Origin: CAZNQW01 sp964575225
GTDB lineage: Bacteria > Chloroflexota > Anaerolineae > JAAYZQ01
Assembly (NCBI GenBank): GCA_964575225.1
Contig: CAZNQW010000164.1
Span: 1 to 8,826 of the forward strand
Reading direction: 5' to 3'
DNA: 8,826 nucleotides
Of the stretch, positions 1 through 5,196 are shown piece by piece. A program made the translations under genes and the position numbers. The number at the start of each line of letters is the position of its first letter. The stretch's first letter is position 1. Under the pieces are notes generated by a model. That model did no database searches, had not been told where the DNA came from, and saw only the letters and a program-made list of their open reading frames with translations.

Positions 1-23
1 CGGTCGTGCTCCGCAAGTACTAG
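1..23 (+). CDS. Possible C-terminal end of an upstream gene (partial)
   Basis: Reading from position 3 gives VVLRKY followed by a TAG stop at 21-23. A stem-loop starts 22 bases after this stop, which is where a terminator would be expected, and all other genes in the window lie on the same strand. Only six residues are visible, so no function can be assigned. Genes beside yraN in other bacteria often include rnhB, but nothing here confirms that. It could simply be non-coding sequence. Confidence 0.35.
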
Positions 24-44
24 ACGCCAGACTATCCGCTAATC

Positions 45-74
45 GTGGGCGCTGCCGATGATGGCAGCGCCCAC
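45..74 (+). terminator. 12-bp stem-loop, possible terminator of the upstream gene
   Basis: GTGGGCGCTGCC (45-56) pairs perfectly with GGCAGCGCCCAC (63-74) around the six-base loop GATGAT. The position just after the TAG at 21-23 suits transcription termination. No T-run follows, so it is not a textbook intrinsic terminator. It may instead be a factor-assisted terminator, an mRNA 3'-end stabiliser, or another member of the palindromic repeats common in this window. Confidence 0.5.
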
Positions 75-79
75 CACAC

Positions 80-105
80 CGTCGCCCCCGCGAGCGGGCC
101 CCATG
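80..105 (+). repeat. Degenerate copy of the CGTCG...CCCGCG palindromic repeat
   Basis: The unit starts CGTCGCCCCCGCGAGCGGG and ends CCCATG. It resembles the reverse complement of the intact copy at 5053-5082 but has a shortened loop region, so the hairpin is imperfect. It belongs to the same class as the units at 1858-1885, 5012-5030 and 5108-5134. These are short, dispersed, non-coding hairpin repeats. Confidence 0.55.
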
Positions 106-106
106 C

Positions 107-152
107 GCATCAACGTAAGCAATTGGGGCCGACCCTACGGAGATCAATTGGG
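107..152 (+). repeat. Diverged copy of the CATCAACGTAAG modular repeat
   Basis: GCATCAACGTAAG (107-119) is identical to part of the 21-bp tail shared by 368-388 (minus strand) and 8773-8793. It is followed by CAATTGGGGCCGACCCTAC, which in reverse complement reads as a GTAGGG head with a short core. The tail is therefore inverted relative to the head compared with the two full copies. A second CAATTGGG lies at 145-152. It appears to be a rearranged or decayed repeat rather than a gene. Confidence 0.5.
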
Positions 153-161
153 TCGAGTCAT

Positions 162-343
162 CGCTTAGAAACCGAATTTCGACCGGGCGACGCACCAGAT
201 TCGGGGGGTCCGGGGGGTGTGGGGGCCTCGGCAGGCCCCCACGGATCCCCTGCGCCGCAAAAGGACACGGCTCTCGGAGGATTGGACCCTGTAAGCAGTG
301 GGCTCTACAGGCAGGGATCGCGTTGGACATGATAGAAGTAGGT
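162..343. other. Gene-less stretch with G-runs and several hairpins
   Basis: No reading frame here looks like a real protein. Two six-G runs (203-208 and 212-217) and a five-G run (221-225) lie close together. GTGGGGGCCT (219-228) pairs with AGGCCCCCAC (233-242) around CGGC. Further downstream, GATCCCCTGC (244-253) can pair with GCAGGGATC (311-319) with one bulged C, enclosing GCCG/CGGC (254-257/268-271) and CCTGTA/TACAGG (288-293/306-311). It may be repeat debris or a structured RNA. I recognise no known RNA family. Confidence 0.4.
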
Positions 344-367
344 GGGTTCTGCCTTCTGCCATGTCAT

Positions 368-410
368 CCTTACGTTGATGCCTATTGGGCGACGCATGCG
401 TCGCCCCTAC
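368..410 (-). repeat. Modular palindromic repeat, full copy (minus orientation)
   Basis: On the minus strand this 43-bp unit reads GTAGGGGC, then a 14-bp core, then a 21-bp tail containing CAATAGGCATCAACGTAAGG. The centre is the perfect 20-bp palindrome GGGCGACGCATGCGTCGCCC at 387-406. Head and tail are identical to those of the copy at 8751-8793, but the core is different. The 24 bases at 387-410 recur exactly at 3613-3636. The unit lies about 20 bp upstream of the -35 box of the yraN promoter. Confidence 0.8.
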
Positions 411-432
411 CGCGAACCCGCAACCCCGGCGC

Positions 433-461
433 TTGACCGCCCCCCACGCCTGTGCTATACT
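433..461 (+). promoter_or_regulatory. Strong housekeeping-sigma promoter for yraN-miaA
   Basis: TTGACC (433-438) and TATACT (456-461) each match the sigma-70-type consensus at five of six positions and are separated by 17 bp. TGC directly before the -10 makes it an extended -10. Transcription should start around 467-470, only a few bases before the yraN ATG at 472, so the message would be leaderless or nearly so. No Shine-Dalgarno sequence is present upstream of that ATG, which agrees. Confidence 0.8.
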
Positions 462-471
462 CCCACCCATC

Positions 472-861
472 ATGACGAAAAGCACACGCACACCATCCCC
501 AAACGCCCGCCAGCGTCTAGGCCGGCAGGGCGAAGCCCTGGCGGCCGACCACCTGCTCGGCAAGGGCTATCAGATCGTCACCCGCAACTGGCGCTGCCCC
601 GGTGGCGAGCTGGACCTGATCGCCCGCGAGGGCGACTGCCTGGTCTTCATCGAGGTGCGCGCCCGCCGCGGGCAAGCCATGGGCTCGCCCGAAGAGTCGA
701 TCACCGCCGCCAAGCAGGCCCGCCTGATCGCCCTCGCCGACGCCTACCTCCAGGAGCACGAGTGGGCCGGCGATTGGCGGCTGGACGTCGTCGCCATCGA
801 ACTGGACCGCAGCGGCCGGCTGCTGAGGATCGACCATTATGAAAACGCCATCACTGGCTAA
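472..861 (+). CDS. yraN: YraN/UPF0102 family endonuclease-like protein
   Basis: The 129-residue protein has the usual length and motifs of the YraN (UPF0102) family, which has a PD-(D/E)xK nuclease-like fold and a poorly defined role. Visible motifs are GRQGEALAADHL (17-28), RNWRCPGGELDLIA (38-51) with E46 and D48, FIEVRAR (59-65) with E61 and R63, K81, and the closing RLDVVAIE (103-110) with D105. ATG 472 is chosen because the conserved GRxGE segment begins 17 residues later, no other in-frame start fits, and the promoter -10 ends at 461, which rules out longer readings. There is no ribosome binding site, consistent with a leaderless message. The 3' end overlaps miaA by 23 bases, implying translational coupling. 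The family assignment is firm; nuclease activity is inferred from the fold. Confidence 0.93.
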   Translation: MTKSTRTPSPNARQRLGRQGEALAADHLLGKGYQIVTRNWRCPGGELDLIAREGDCLVFIEVRARRGQAMGSPEESITAAKQARLIALADAYLQEHEWAGDWRLDVVAIELDRSGRLLRIDHYENAITG

Positions 862-1804
862 CGCCACCGCCTGGCCGCCCCTCATCGTCGTCGTGGGACC
901 CACCGCCGTGGGCAAAACAGCCCTGGCAGTCCGGCTGGTCGAATCGGTGGGCGGCGAGATCCTCTCGGCCGATTCCCGCCAGATCTACCGAGGCATGGAC
1001 ATCGGCACAGCCAAGGCCACACCCCAGGAGAAAGCCCGCGCCCGCCACCACCTGATCGACCTCATCGATCCCGACGAGGTCCTGGGCCTGGCCCAGTTCC
1101 AGGCCATGGCCTATGCCCTCATCGACCGGCTGCACGCCCAGGGCACGACCCCCTTTTTGGTGGGGGGCACCGGCCAGTACGTCCGGGCTGTGGTCGAGGG
1201 CTGGCAGGTGCCCCACGTCGAGCCCGACGAGGCGCTGCGGCAAGAACTGTACGAGCAGGCCGAAACAGCCGGCGCCCAGGCCCTCCACGACCGGCTGCGC
1301 GCCCTGGATCCCGCCGCCGCGGAGCGCATCGACGCCCGCAACGTGCGCCGGGTGGTGCGCGCCCTGGAGGTCTGCCTGCTCACCGGTGAGCCCATCAGCC
1401 GGCAACAGACCAAGGAGCCGCCGCCCTACCGGATTCTGCGGCTGGGCCTGAGCCTGCCCCGTTTCCAGTTGTACCAGCGCATCGACCGCCGGGTGGATGC
1501 CATGATGGCCGCCGGGCTCGAAGCCGAGGTGCGGGGCCTCGTGGCCCAGGGGTACGGATTCGACCTACCGGCCCTATCGGGGGTGGGCTATGGGCAGCTT
1601 GCCCCCTATCTGGCCGGCGAGGCGACCCTGGACGACGTGGTGCGCGAGATCAAGCGGGCCACCCGGCGCTTTGTGCGCCAGCAGGGCAACTGGTTTCGCC
1701 AGGACGACCCCCTCATCCAGTGGCTCGATGCTGCGGCGGAACCGTTTGGTCAAGCGCGGGCCCGGGTCGAGTCCTTTTTGGAAGGCGCTTGTCCGCCCGC
1801 GTGA
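839..1804 (+). CDS. miaA: tRNA dimethylallyltransferase MiaA
   Basis: MiaA transfers a dimethylallyl group from DMAPP to N6 of adenosine 37 in cytoplasmic tRNAs that read UNN codons. The 321-residue length is normal. The P-loop GPTAVGKT is at 20-27, the substrate motif SADSRQIYRGMDIGTAK at 43-59, RHHLID at 69-74, and the conserved GGTxxY motif (GGTGQY) at 109-114. A NVRRVVRALEV segment and a C-terminal RRFVRQQGNWFR segment also match the family. The ATG at 839 has a GAGGA box (825-829) nine bases upstream inside yraN. The gene overlaps yraN by 23 bases and should be co-transcribed from the promoter at 433-461. No intrinsic terminator with a T-run follows; the gap holds a dRS3-like palindrome. 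Function is confident. Confidence 0.97.
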   Translation: MKTPSLANATAWPPLIVVVGPTAVGKTALAVRLVESVGGEILSADSRQIYRGMDIGTAKATPQEKARARHHLIDLIDPDEVLGLAQFQAMAYALIDRLHAQGTTPFLVGGTGQYVRAVVEGWQVPHVEPDEALRQELYEQAETAGAQALHDRLRALDPAAAERIDARNVRRVVRALEVCLLTGEPISRQQTKEPPPYRILRLGLSLPRFQLYQRIDRRVDAMMAAGLEAEVRGLVAQGYGFDLPALSGVGYGQLAPYLAGEATLDDVVREIKRATRRFVRQQGNWFRQDDPLIQWLDAAAEPFGQARARVESFLEGACPPA

Positions 1805-1827
1805 TCCCGCAGTGGGAGCCAGCCCTC

Positions 1828-1858
1828 TTGACATGGTGGCGCACGCCAATCGTAGACC
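1828..1858 (+). promoter_or_regulatory. Possible weak promoter upstream of the histidine kinase
   Basis: TTGACA at 1828-1833 is a perfect -35 box, but the best -10 candidate, TAGACC at 1853-1858, is poor and lies at a long 19-bp spacing. Together they could be an activator-dependent or low-level promoter, with the repeat at 1858-1885 in its early transcribed region. It may equally be a chance match, with the kinase read through from miaA. Confidence 0.25.
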
Positions 1859-1885
1859 GTCATTCCCGCAAAAGCGGGAATCCAT
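1858..1885 (+). repeat. dRS3-like palindromic repeat unit
   Basis: The 20-bp ATTCCCGCAAAAGCGGGAAT (1862-1881) is perfectly self-complementary (8-bp arms, AAAA loop) and flanked by CGTC and CCA, the common CGTCATTCCCGCNNNNGCGGGAATCCA unit. The ATTCCC-N8-GGGAAT format is the same as the neisserial dRS3 repeat. Related units lie at 5012-5030, 5053-5082 and 5108-5134. It sits between miaA and the kinase start. Confidence 0.75.
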
Positions 1886-1963
1886 CGCGTGTCACACTCT
1901 ACGCTGACCGGCTTGGCCGCCGGCGATCCGTCGACCCAGTCATGTGCAGTGGAGATTCAAAGA

Positions 1964-3583
1964 ATGCAAGACCTTGAGCGCCAATTGCAGCAGAAAAACG
2001 CCCAGCTCGCGGCCCTGCGCGACATCAGCCAGGCCATCAACTCGGCCTGGGACCTGGCCGCCACCCTGGAGCTGATCACCAGCCGCACCGCCGGCGTGAT
2101 GGGCATGGATTCCTGCTCCCTCTACCTCCTGGACGATGCGGGCGAGTGGCTGACCCTGGAAGCCACGACCGGACTGGCCACCGAGGCCATCGGCCAGGCG
2201 CGGCTGCGCCTGGGGGAAGGCCTGACCGGGTGGGCGGCCCAGCAGGGCCGGCCCATCGCCGAGGCTAACGCCGCCTCGCACCCCCGCTTCAAATACCTGC
2301 CCGAGACCCAAGAGCTACGCTTTCCCTCGCTGCTGGCCGTGCCCTTGATCAACCAGCGGCGCGTCATCGGCTCGATGAACGTCCAGACCCGGGTGTATCA
2401 CGAATTCTCCTCCGACGAACAAGAGCTGCTCAGCCTGATCGCCGACCTGGCGGCCGGCGCTTTGGAAAAGGCCAAGCTGTACGAGGGGATGCAGCGCCAG
2501 ATTGTAGAGCTGTCGGCGCTGGCCCAAGTCAGCGAAACCATCACCTCGCCCCGCTACCTGGATGAGATGCTCGAGGTGGTTGCCAAGATGGCCGAGCGAG
2601 TGATGAACGCCCGCCTCTGCTCGCTGATGCTGCTGGACGAGACCACCGGCGAGCTGGTGCTGCGCACCACCCACCGCCTGAGCCCGGCGTACCGCGACAA
2701 ACCGCCCCTCAAGGTCGGAGAGGGCATCGTGGGCCACGTGGCCCAGACGGGGCAAGCCGTCTCGGTGTGGGATGTGCGCGACGACCCCCGCTACCGCCAC
2801 GCCGAATTGGCGCGCCAGGAGGGACTCTGCTCGCTGCTGTGCGTGCCTCTCTCGGTGCGCGACCGGGTCATCGGGGTGATGAGCTGCTACACGGCCGACC
2901 GGCACCGCTTTGCCGAAGAAGAGATCTCCCTGTTCTCGACCCTGGCCAATCAGACGGCGCTGGCCATCGAAAATGCCCGGCTGGTGACCAACTCGGCCGT
3001 GGTGCGCGAGATGCACCACCGCATCAAGAACAACTTGCAGAACGTGGCCATGCTGCTGCGCCTGCAACTGAGCGGCGACCGGCAGGTGTCGGCCCAGGAC
3101 GTGTTGCAGGATAGCGTCAATCGCATCTTGAGCATCGCCGCCGTGCACGAGGTGCTCTCCCAGCGGGGCTTTCGCGTGGTTGACGTCAAGGACGTGCTCA
3201 CCCGCGTAGCCCAGGCCGTGGCCCACAACATGAGGCGCCCCGACCTGGACATCCGGGTCGAGGTGACGGGCGACGATGTCACCCTGCCCTCGCAGATGGC
3301 CACGTCGCTGGCGCTGGCCGTCAACGAGCTGGTTCAAAACGCCCTCGAGCATGCCTTTCCCGATCGCCGCCAGGGCCGGGTCCAGGTAGTGTTGGAGCGC
3401 ACCCCGTCAGCCCTGAACCTGGAGGTGCGCGATGACGGCATCGGCCTGGAGCCGGCCGCCGCCCGCCACCTGGGGCTAGAGATCGTCGATACCCTGGTCT
3501 GTGAGGACATGAACGGCTCGTGGACCCTCACCGGCGACCAGGGTTCGACGGCCCGGCTGACCATCCCCCTGCCCGCCGCCTGA
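1964..3583 (+). CDS. GAF-GAF sensor histidine kinase of the HisKA_2 (PdtaS-like) class
   Basis: This is a 539-residue soluble sensor kinase with no membrane segment. It opens with a short coiled coil (about 1-20), followed by GAF domains at about 30-170 and 190-340. Each has the GEGLTGWAA or GEGIVGHVA motif and a VPL segment of that fold. The phosphoacceptor region REMHHRIKNNLQNVAMLLRL has the HH pair at 351-352; the histidine next to the arginine aligns with the acceptor of the related HWE kinases. The ATPase domain has the N-box NELVQNALEHAF (N454, N459), DDGIGL (490-495) and GLEIVDTL. The start is ATG 1964, with GGAGA (1951-1955) eight bases upstream; an upstream GTG at 1889 would add 25 unlike residues running into a repeat. 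The motif set matches PdtaS, whose partner PdtaR is a REC-ANTAR protein like the one at 4357-4932. The GAF ligands are unknown. Confidence 0.92.
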   Translation: MQDLERQLQQKNAQLAALRDISQAINSAWDLAATLELITSRTAGVMGMDSCSLYLLDDAGEWLTLEATTGLATEAIGQARLRLGEGLTGWAAQQGRPIAEANAASHPRFKYLPETQELRFPSLLAVPLINQRRVIGSMNVQTRVYHEFSSDEQELLSLIADLAAGALEKAKLYEGMQRQIVELSALAQVSETITSPRYLDEMLEVVAKMAERVMNARLCSLMLLDETTGELVLRTTHRLSPAYRDKPPLKVGEGIVGHVAQTGQAVSVWDVRDDPRYRHAELARQEGLCSLLCVPLSVRDRVIGVMSCYTADRHRFAEEEISLFSTLANQTALAIENARLVTNSAVVREMHHRIKNNLQNVAMLLRLQLSGDRQVSAQDVLQDSVNRILSIAAVHEVLSQRGFRVVDVKDVLTRVAQAVAHNMRRPDLDIRVEVTGDDVTLPSQMATSLALAVNELVQNALEHAFPDRRQGRVQVVLERTPSALNLEVRDDGIGLEPAAARHLGLEIVDTLVCEDMNGSWTLTGDQGSTARLTIPLPAA

Positions 3584-3612
3584 CCTGTCGCCGTGCCGCC
3601 ATGCCCGGATTC

Positions 3613-3636
3613 GGGCGACGCATGCGTCGCCCCTAC
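3613..3636 (-). repeat. Modular palindromic repeat, head and core only
   Basis: These 24 bases are identical to 387-410: the 20-bp palindrome GGGCGACGCATGCGTCGCCC followed by CTAC (the GTAG head on the other strand). The CAATAGGCATCAACGTAAGG tail of the full copies is missing. It sits 30 bp after the kinase stop codon and could act as an mRNA 3'-end hairpin. Confidence 0.8.
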
Positions 3637-3693
3637 CTCCCGCCTGGACAGGGCCCATGGTCGCGCTGCCCCGGGGCGCGGCGCGCTCCCGAA

Positions 3694-3742
3694 TGTACGG
3701 GCGGGTGTGCGTCGCAGACGACGCGCGAAACCCGCCCGTACA
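3694..3742. repeat. Long two-tier palindrome in the kinase-bPH intergenic region
   Basis: TGTACGGGCGGGT (3694-3706) pairs perfectly with ACCCGCCCGTACA (3730-3742). Inside it, GCGTCG (3709-3714) pairs with CGACGC (3719-3724) around the loop CAGA, with unpaired bases on each side. The result is a 13-bp stem capped by a 6-bp stem. There is no T-run after it. The rest of 3584-3800 shows only GC-rich sequence, including GCCCCGGGGC at 3668-3677, and no credible gene. Confidence 0.75.
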
Positions 3743-3800
3743 GATAGGCCCTGTTGGAAGGCGCCCCCCGACGCCACCCTGGCGCCGATCGACAGAGGAC

Positions 3801-3829
3801 TTGACCCCGCTGCCAATGTGCGCTACAAT
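3801..3829 (+). promoter_or_regulatory. Strong housekeeping-sigma promoter for the bPH-ANTAR unit
   Basis: TTGACC (3801-3806) and TACAAT (3824-3829) are separated by exactly 17 bp. The -35 is identical to that of the yraN promoter, and both -10 boxes are preceded by GC. Transcription should start near 3836, leaving a leader of about 20 bases that contains the AAAGGA ribosome site at 3845-3850. The regulator unit is therefore transcribed separately from the kinase. Confidence 0.8.
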
Positions 3830-3856
3830 CGGCACCAATAACCGAAAGGAAACTCC

Positions 3857-4357
3857 ATGCAACAGGAATTTGGCGCTCCCTGGAGCCTAAAGCTCAAAGC
3901 AATCACCGCGGCCACATTGGCCGTGGGCCTTTATGCCGTCTATCGCGAACCCGGCTGGGGTGTCCTGGTGCTGGTCGGGGTGGTCTTGTTTTCCGCCGCC
4001 TTTGCCATCCGTGGCTACCGGGTGGCCGACGGCCGTCTGTCGATCCTCCATTGGGGTCGCACCACCTCCTTCGACCTGGCGACGCTGGACCGCGTCGAGC
4101 TGCGGATCGGCGCCACCCTAGGCTCGGTGCGCACCATGGGCATCGGCGGGCTGTTCAGTTTCGCCGGCCATTTCTACAACTCGTCGCTGGGCGCCTACAA
4201 AGCCTATGCCACCAACGATCTGAACACCGTGGTGTTGGTCTTGAACGGCAAGACCCTCGTCGTCACCCCCGACAACCCCGCAGCCTTTGCCGACGCAGTA
4301 GAGGCCGCCTCGCTGCACCGAAAGCAACACGCGGCAGCAGACTCGGCAGGCTCCTGA
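3857..4357 (+). CDS. Membrane protein with bacterial PH-like domain (bPH_5-like)
   Basis: The 166-residue protein starts at ATG 3857, six bases after AAAGGA (3845-3850). Two hydrophobic helices at about 13-29 and 34-51 form an N-terminal hairpin anchor. The rest (about 52-150) resembles the small bacterial PH domain family: YRVADGRLSI, then DLATLDRVELR, then a central stretch GIGGLFSFAGHFYNSSLGAYKAYATN (95-120) in which GLF, G-F, LG-Y-AYAT are the typical positions, then a closing V-V-TPDNP-AF segment. Such domains are usually predicted to sit beside the membrane; ligand and function are unknown. The stop codon overlaps the ATG of the ANTAR regulator in TGATG, so the two are translationally coupled. 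The strict pairing suggests it affects or responds to the regulator, but that is inference. Family call is moderately sure. Confidence 0.85.
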   Translation: MQQEFGAPWSLKLKAITAATLAVGLYAVYREPGWGVLVLVGVVLFSAAFAIRGYRVADGRLSILHWGRTTSFDLATLDRVELRIGATLGSVRTMGIGGLFSFAGHFYNSSLGAYKAYATNDLNTVVLVLNGKTLVVTPDNPAAFADAVEAASLHRKQHAAADSAGS

Positions 4358-4932
4358 TGCGCATTGTGATCGCCGACGACGAGGCTCTGACGCGCATGGG
4401 ATTGCGCGCCATCCTGCGCGACATGGGACACAGCGTCCTCACCGCCGCCGACGGCGACACCGCCCTCCGCTTGGTGGGAGAATCCCGCCCCGACCTGGCC
4501 ATCCTGGACATCAAAATGCCCGGGCTGGACGGCCTGGCTGTGGCCCAAGCCATCACTGCCCAATGGGCCGTGCCGGTGATCCTCCTCACCGCCTACAGCG
4601 AGCGCGATCTGGTGGAGCGAGCGGCATCGACCGGCGCCATCCACGGCTATCTGGTCAAACCCATTCGCGAAGCCGAACTCGGGCCGGCCATTGAACTGGC
4701 TGTGGCCCGTTTTCGAGAACACAAGAACCTGGGCGATGAAGCAGCAAGCCACCAGGAAGCCCTGGAAACACGCAAGGCCATCGCCCGCGCCAAAAGCGCC
4801 CTCATGGCAAGCCAGGGGTTCACCGAGCGCCAGGCCTTTTTGGAAATCCAACACCGGGCGCGCCGCCAGCGGCTGAGCATGCGCCAGGTGGCCGACGACA
4901 TCCTCCAGTCCCACAGCCCCGGGGCGGTCTGA
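4357..4932 (+). CDS. REC-ANTAR response regulator, PdtaR-like antiterminator
   Basis: This 191-residue regulator has a phosphoreceiver domain at about 1-120 and an RNA-binding ANTAR domain at about 127-188. Receiver landmarks are D7/D8, the phosphoacceptor D51 in ILDIKMPGLDG, T78 and K101 followed by proline; all key residues are present. The ANTAR part shows RKAIARAKSALM, then GFTERQAFLEI, then a terminal LSMRQVADDIL, the three-helix pattern of the family. ANTAR regulators, once phosphorylated, bind paired stem-loops with six-base loops in leader RNAs and prevent termination. The ATG at 4357 overlaps the bPH stop (TGATG), with a weak AGG at 4348-4350. The GAF-GAF HisKA_2 kinase just upstream is the expected phosphodonor, as in PdtaS-PdtaR. 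The RNA targets are not evident in this window. Confidence 0.95.
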   Translation: MRIVIADDEALTRMGLRAILRDMGHSVLTAADGDTALRLVGESRPDLAILDIKMPGLDGLAVAQAITAQWAVPVILLTAYSERDLVERAASTGAIHGYLVKPIREAELGPAIELAVARFREHKNLGDEAASHQEALETRKAIARAKSALMASQGFTERQAFLEIQHRARRQRLSMRQVADDILQSHSPGAV

Positions 4933-4959
4933 CCTCCACCCAGCCCAATCCCTCTGGAG

Positions 4960-4979
4960 TGCGGCACCTTGGTGCCGCA
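4960..4979. repeat. Perfect 9-bp inverted repeat after the ANTAR gene
   Basis: TGCGGCACC (4960-4968) and GGTGCCGCA (4971-4979) are exact reverse complements separated by TT. A two-base gap makes a DNA palindrome or a stem with slightly fewer pairs in RNA. It lies 27 bases after the regulator's stop codon and might help end the transcript, although no T-run follows. It is the first of several hairpin units that fill 4933-5194. Confidence 0.7.
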
Positions 4980-5011
4980 GGCGACGACCAAGCGACAGGG
5001 AATGCCTGCGC

Positions 5012-5082
5012 CGTCGTTCCCGCGGAAGCGCCTGTGTACCCACAGGCAGCATCCATGGGCCCCCGCTTTCGCGGGGGCGACG
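5012..5082. repeat. Compound inverted pair of CCCGC-type repeats
   Basis: The left unit CGTCGTTCCCGCGGAAGCG (5012-5030) is only a half palindrome. The right unit (5053-5082) is intact: GCCCCCGC (5059-5066) pairs with GCGGGGGC (5071-5078) around TTTC and ends in CGACG. Between them CCTGTG (5031-5036) pairs with CACAGG (5041-5046) around TACC. The outer CGTCG and CGACG make the whole block an inverted pair. No gene is credible in this stretch. Confidence 0.75.
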
Positions 5083-5107
5083 ACCGGGAGACCAGCACCG
5101 CCCCCAC

Positions 5108-5134
5108 CGTCGTTCCCGCGCAAGCGGGAACCCA
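5108..5134 (+). repeat. CCCGC-type palindromic repeat unit
   Basis: GTTCCCGC (5112-5119) and GCGGGAAC (5124-5131) form a perfect 8-bp stem around GCAA, preceded by CGTC and followed by CCA. It has the same layout as the unit at 1858-1885 with A/T replaced by G/C at the stem ends, a compensated change. It lies about 60 bp upstream of the uvrA promoter. Confidence 0.75.
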
Positions 5135-5196
5135 AGGACCGCCACTTGGCCAGGAGCGACGACCCGGCGTTCTCCCCGCCCACACGCCCTCGCGAA

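Noticed and set aside
45..74. Hexaloop hairpin as an ANTAR target RNA
   Set aside because: The loop is GATGAT, without the A at position 1 expected for AxxGxx, and no second hexaloop hairpin follows at the usual spacing.
244..319. tRNA gene
   Set aside because: The length and outer helix are suggestive, but there is no seven-base T-loop with a GTTCRA-type motif, no credible anticodon arm, and the inner loops have the wrong sizes.
452..457. Second copy of the uvrA operator half-site (GTGCTA) in the yraN promoter
   Set aside because: The sequence is explained by the extended -10 (TGC-TATACT), and the left half-site is missing apart from CAC.
1889..1963. GTG start at 1889 for the histidine kinase
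   Set aside because: It has no ribosome site, adds residues unlike the family, and begins next to a repeat. ATG 1964 has GGAGA at a good distance.
2315..3352. Long minus-strand open frame opposite the kinase
   Set aside because: The translation is low-complexity (rich in H, Q, G, V, L) and matches no family. It is the mirror of high-GC codon use in the kinase gene.
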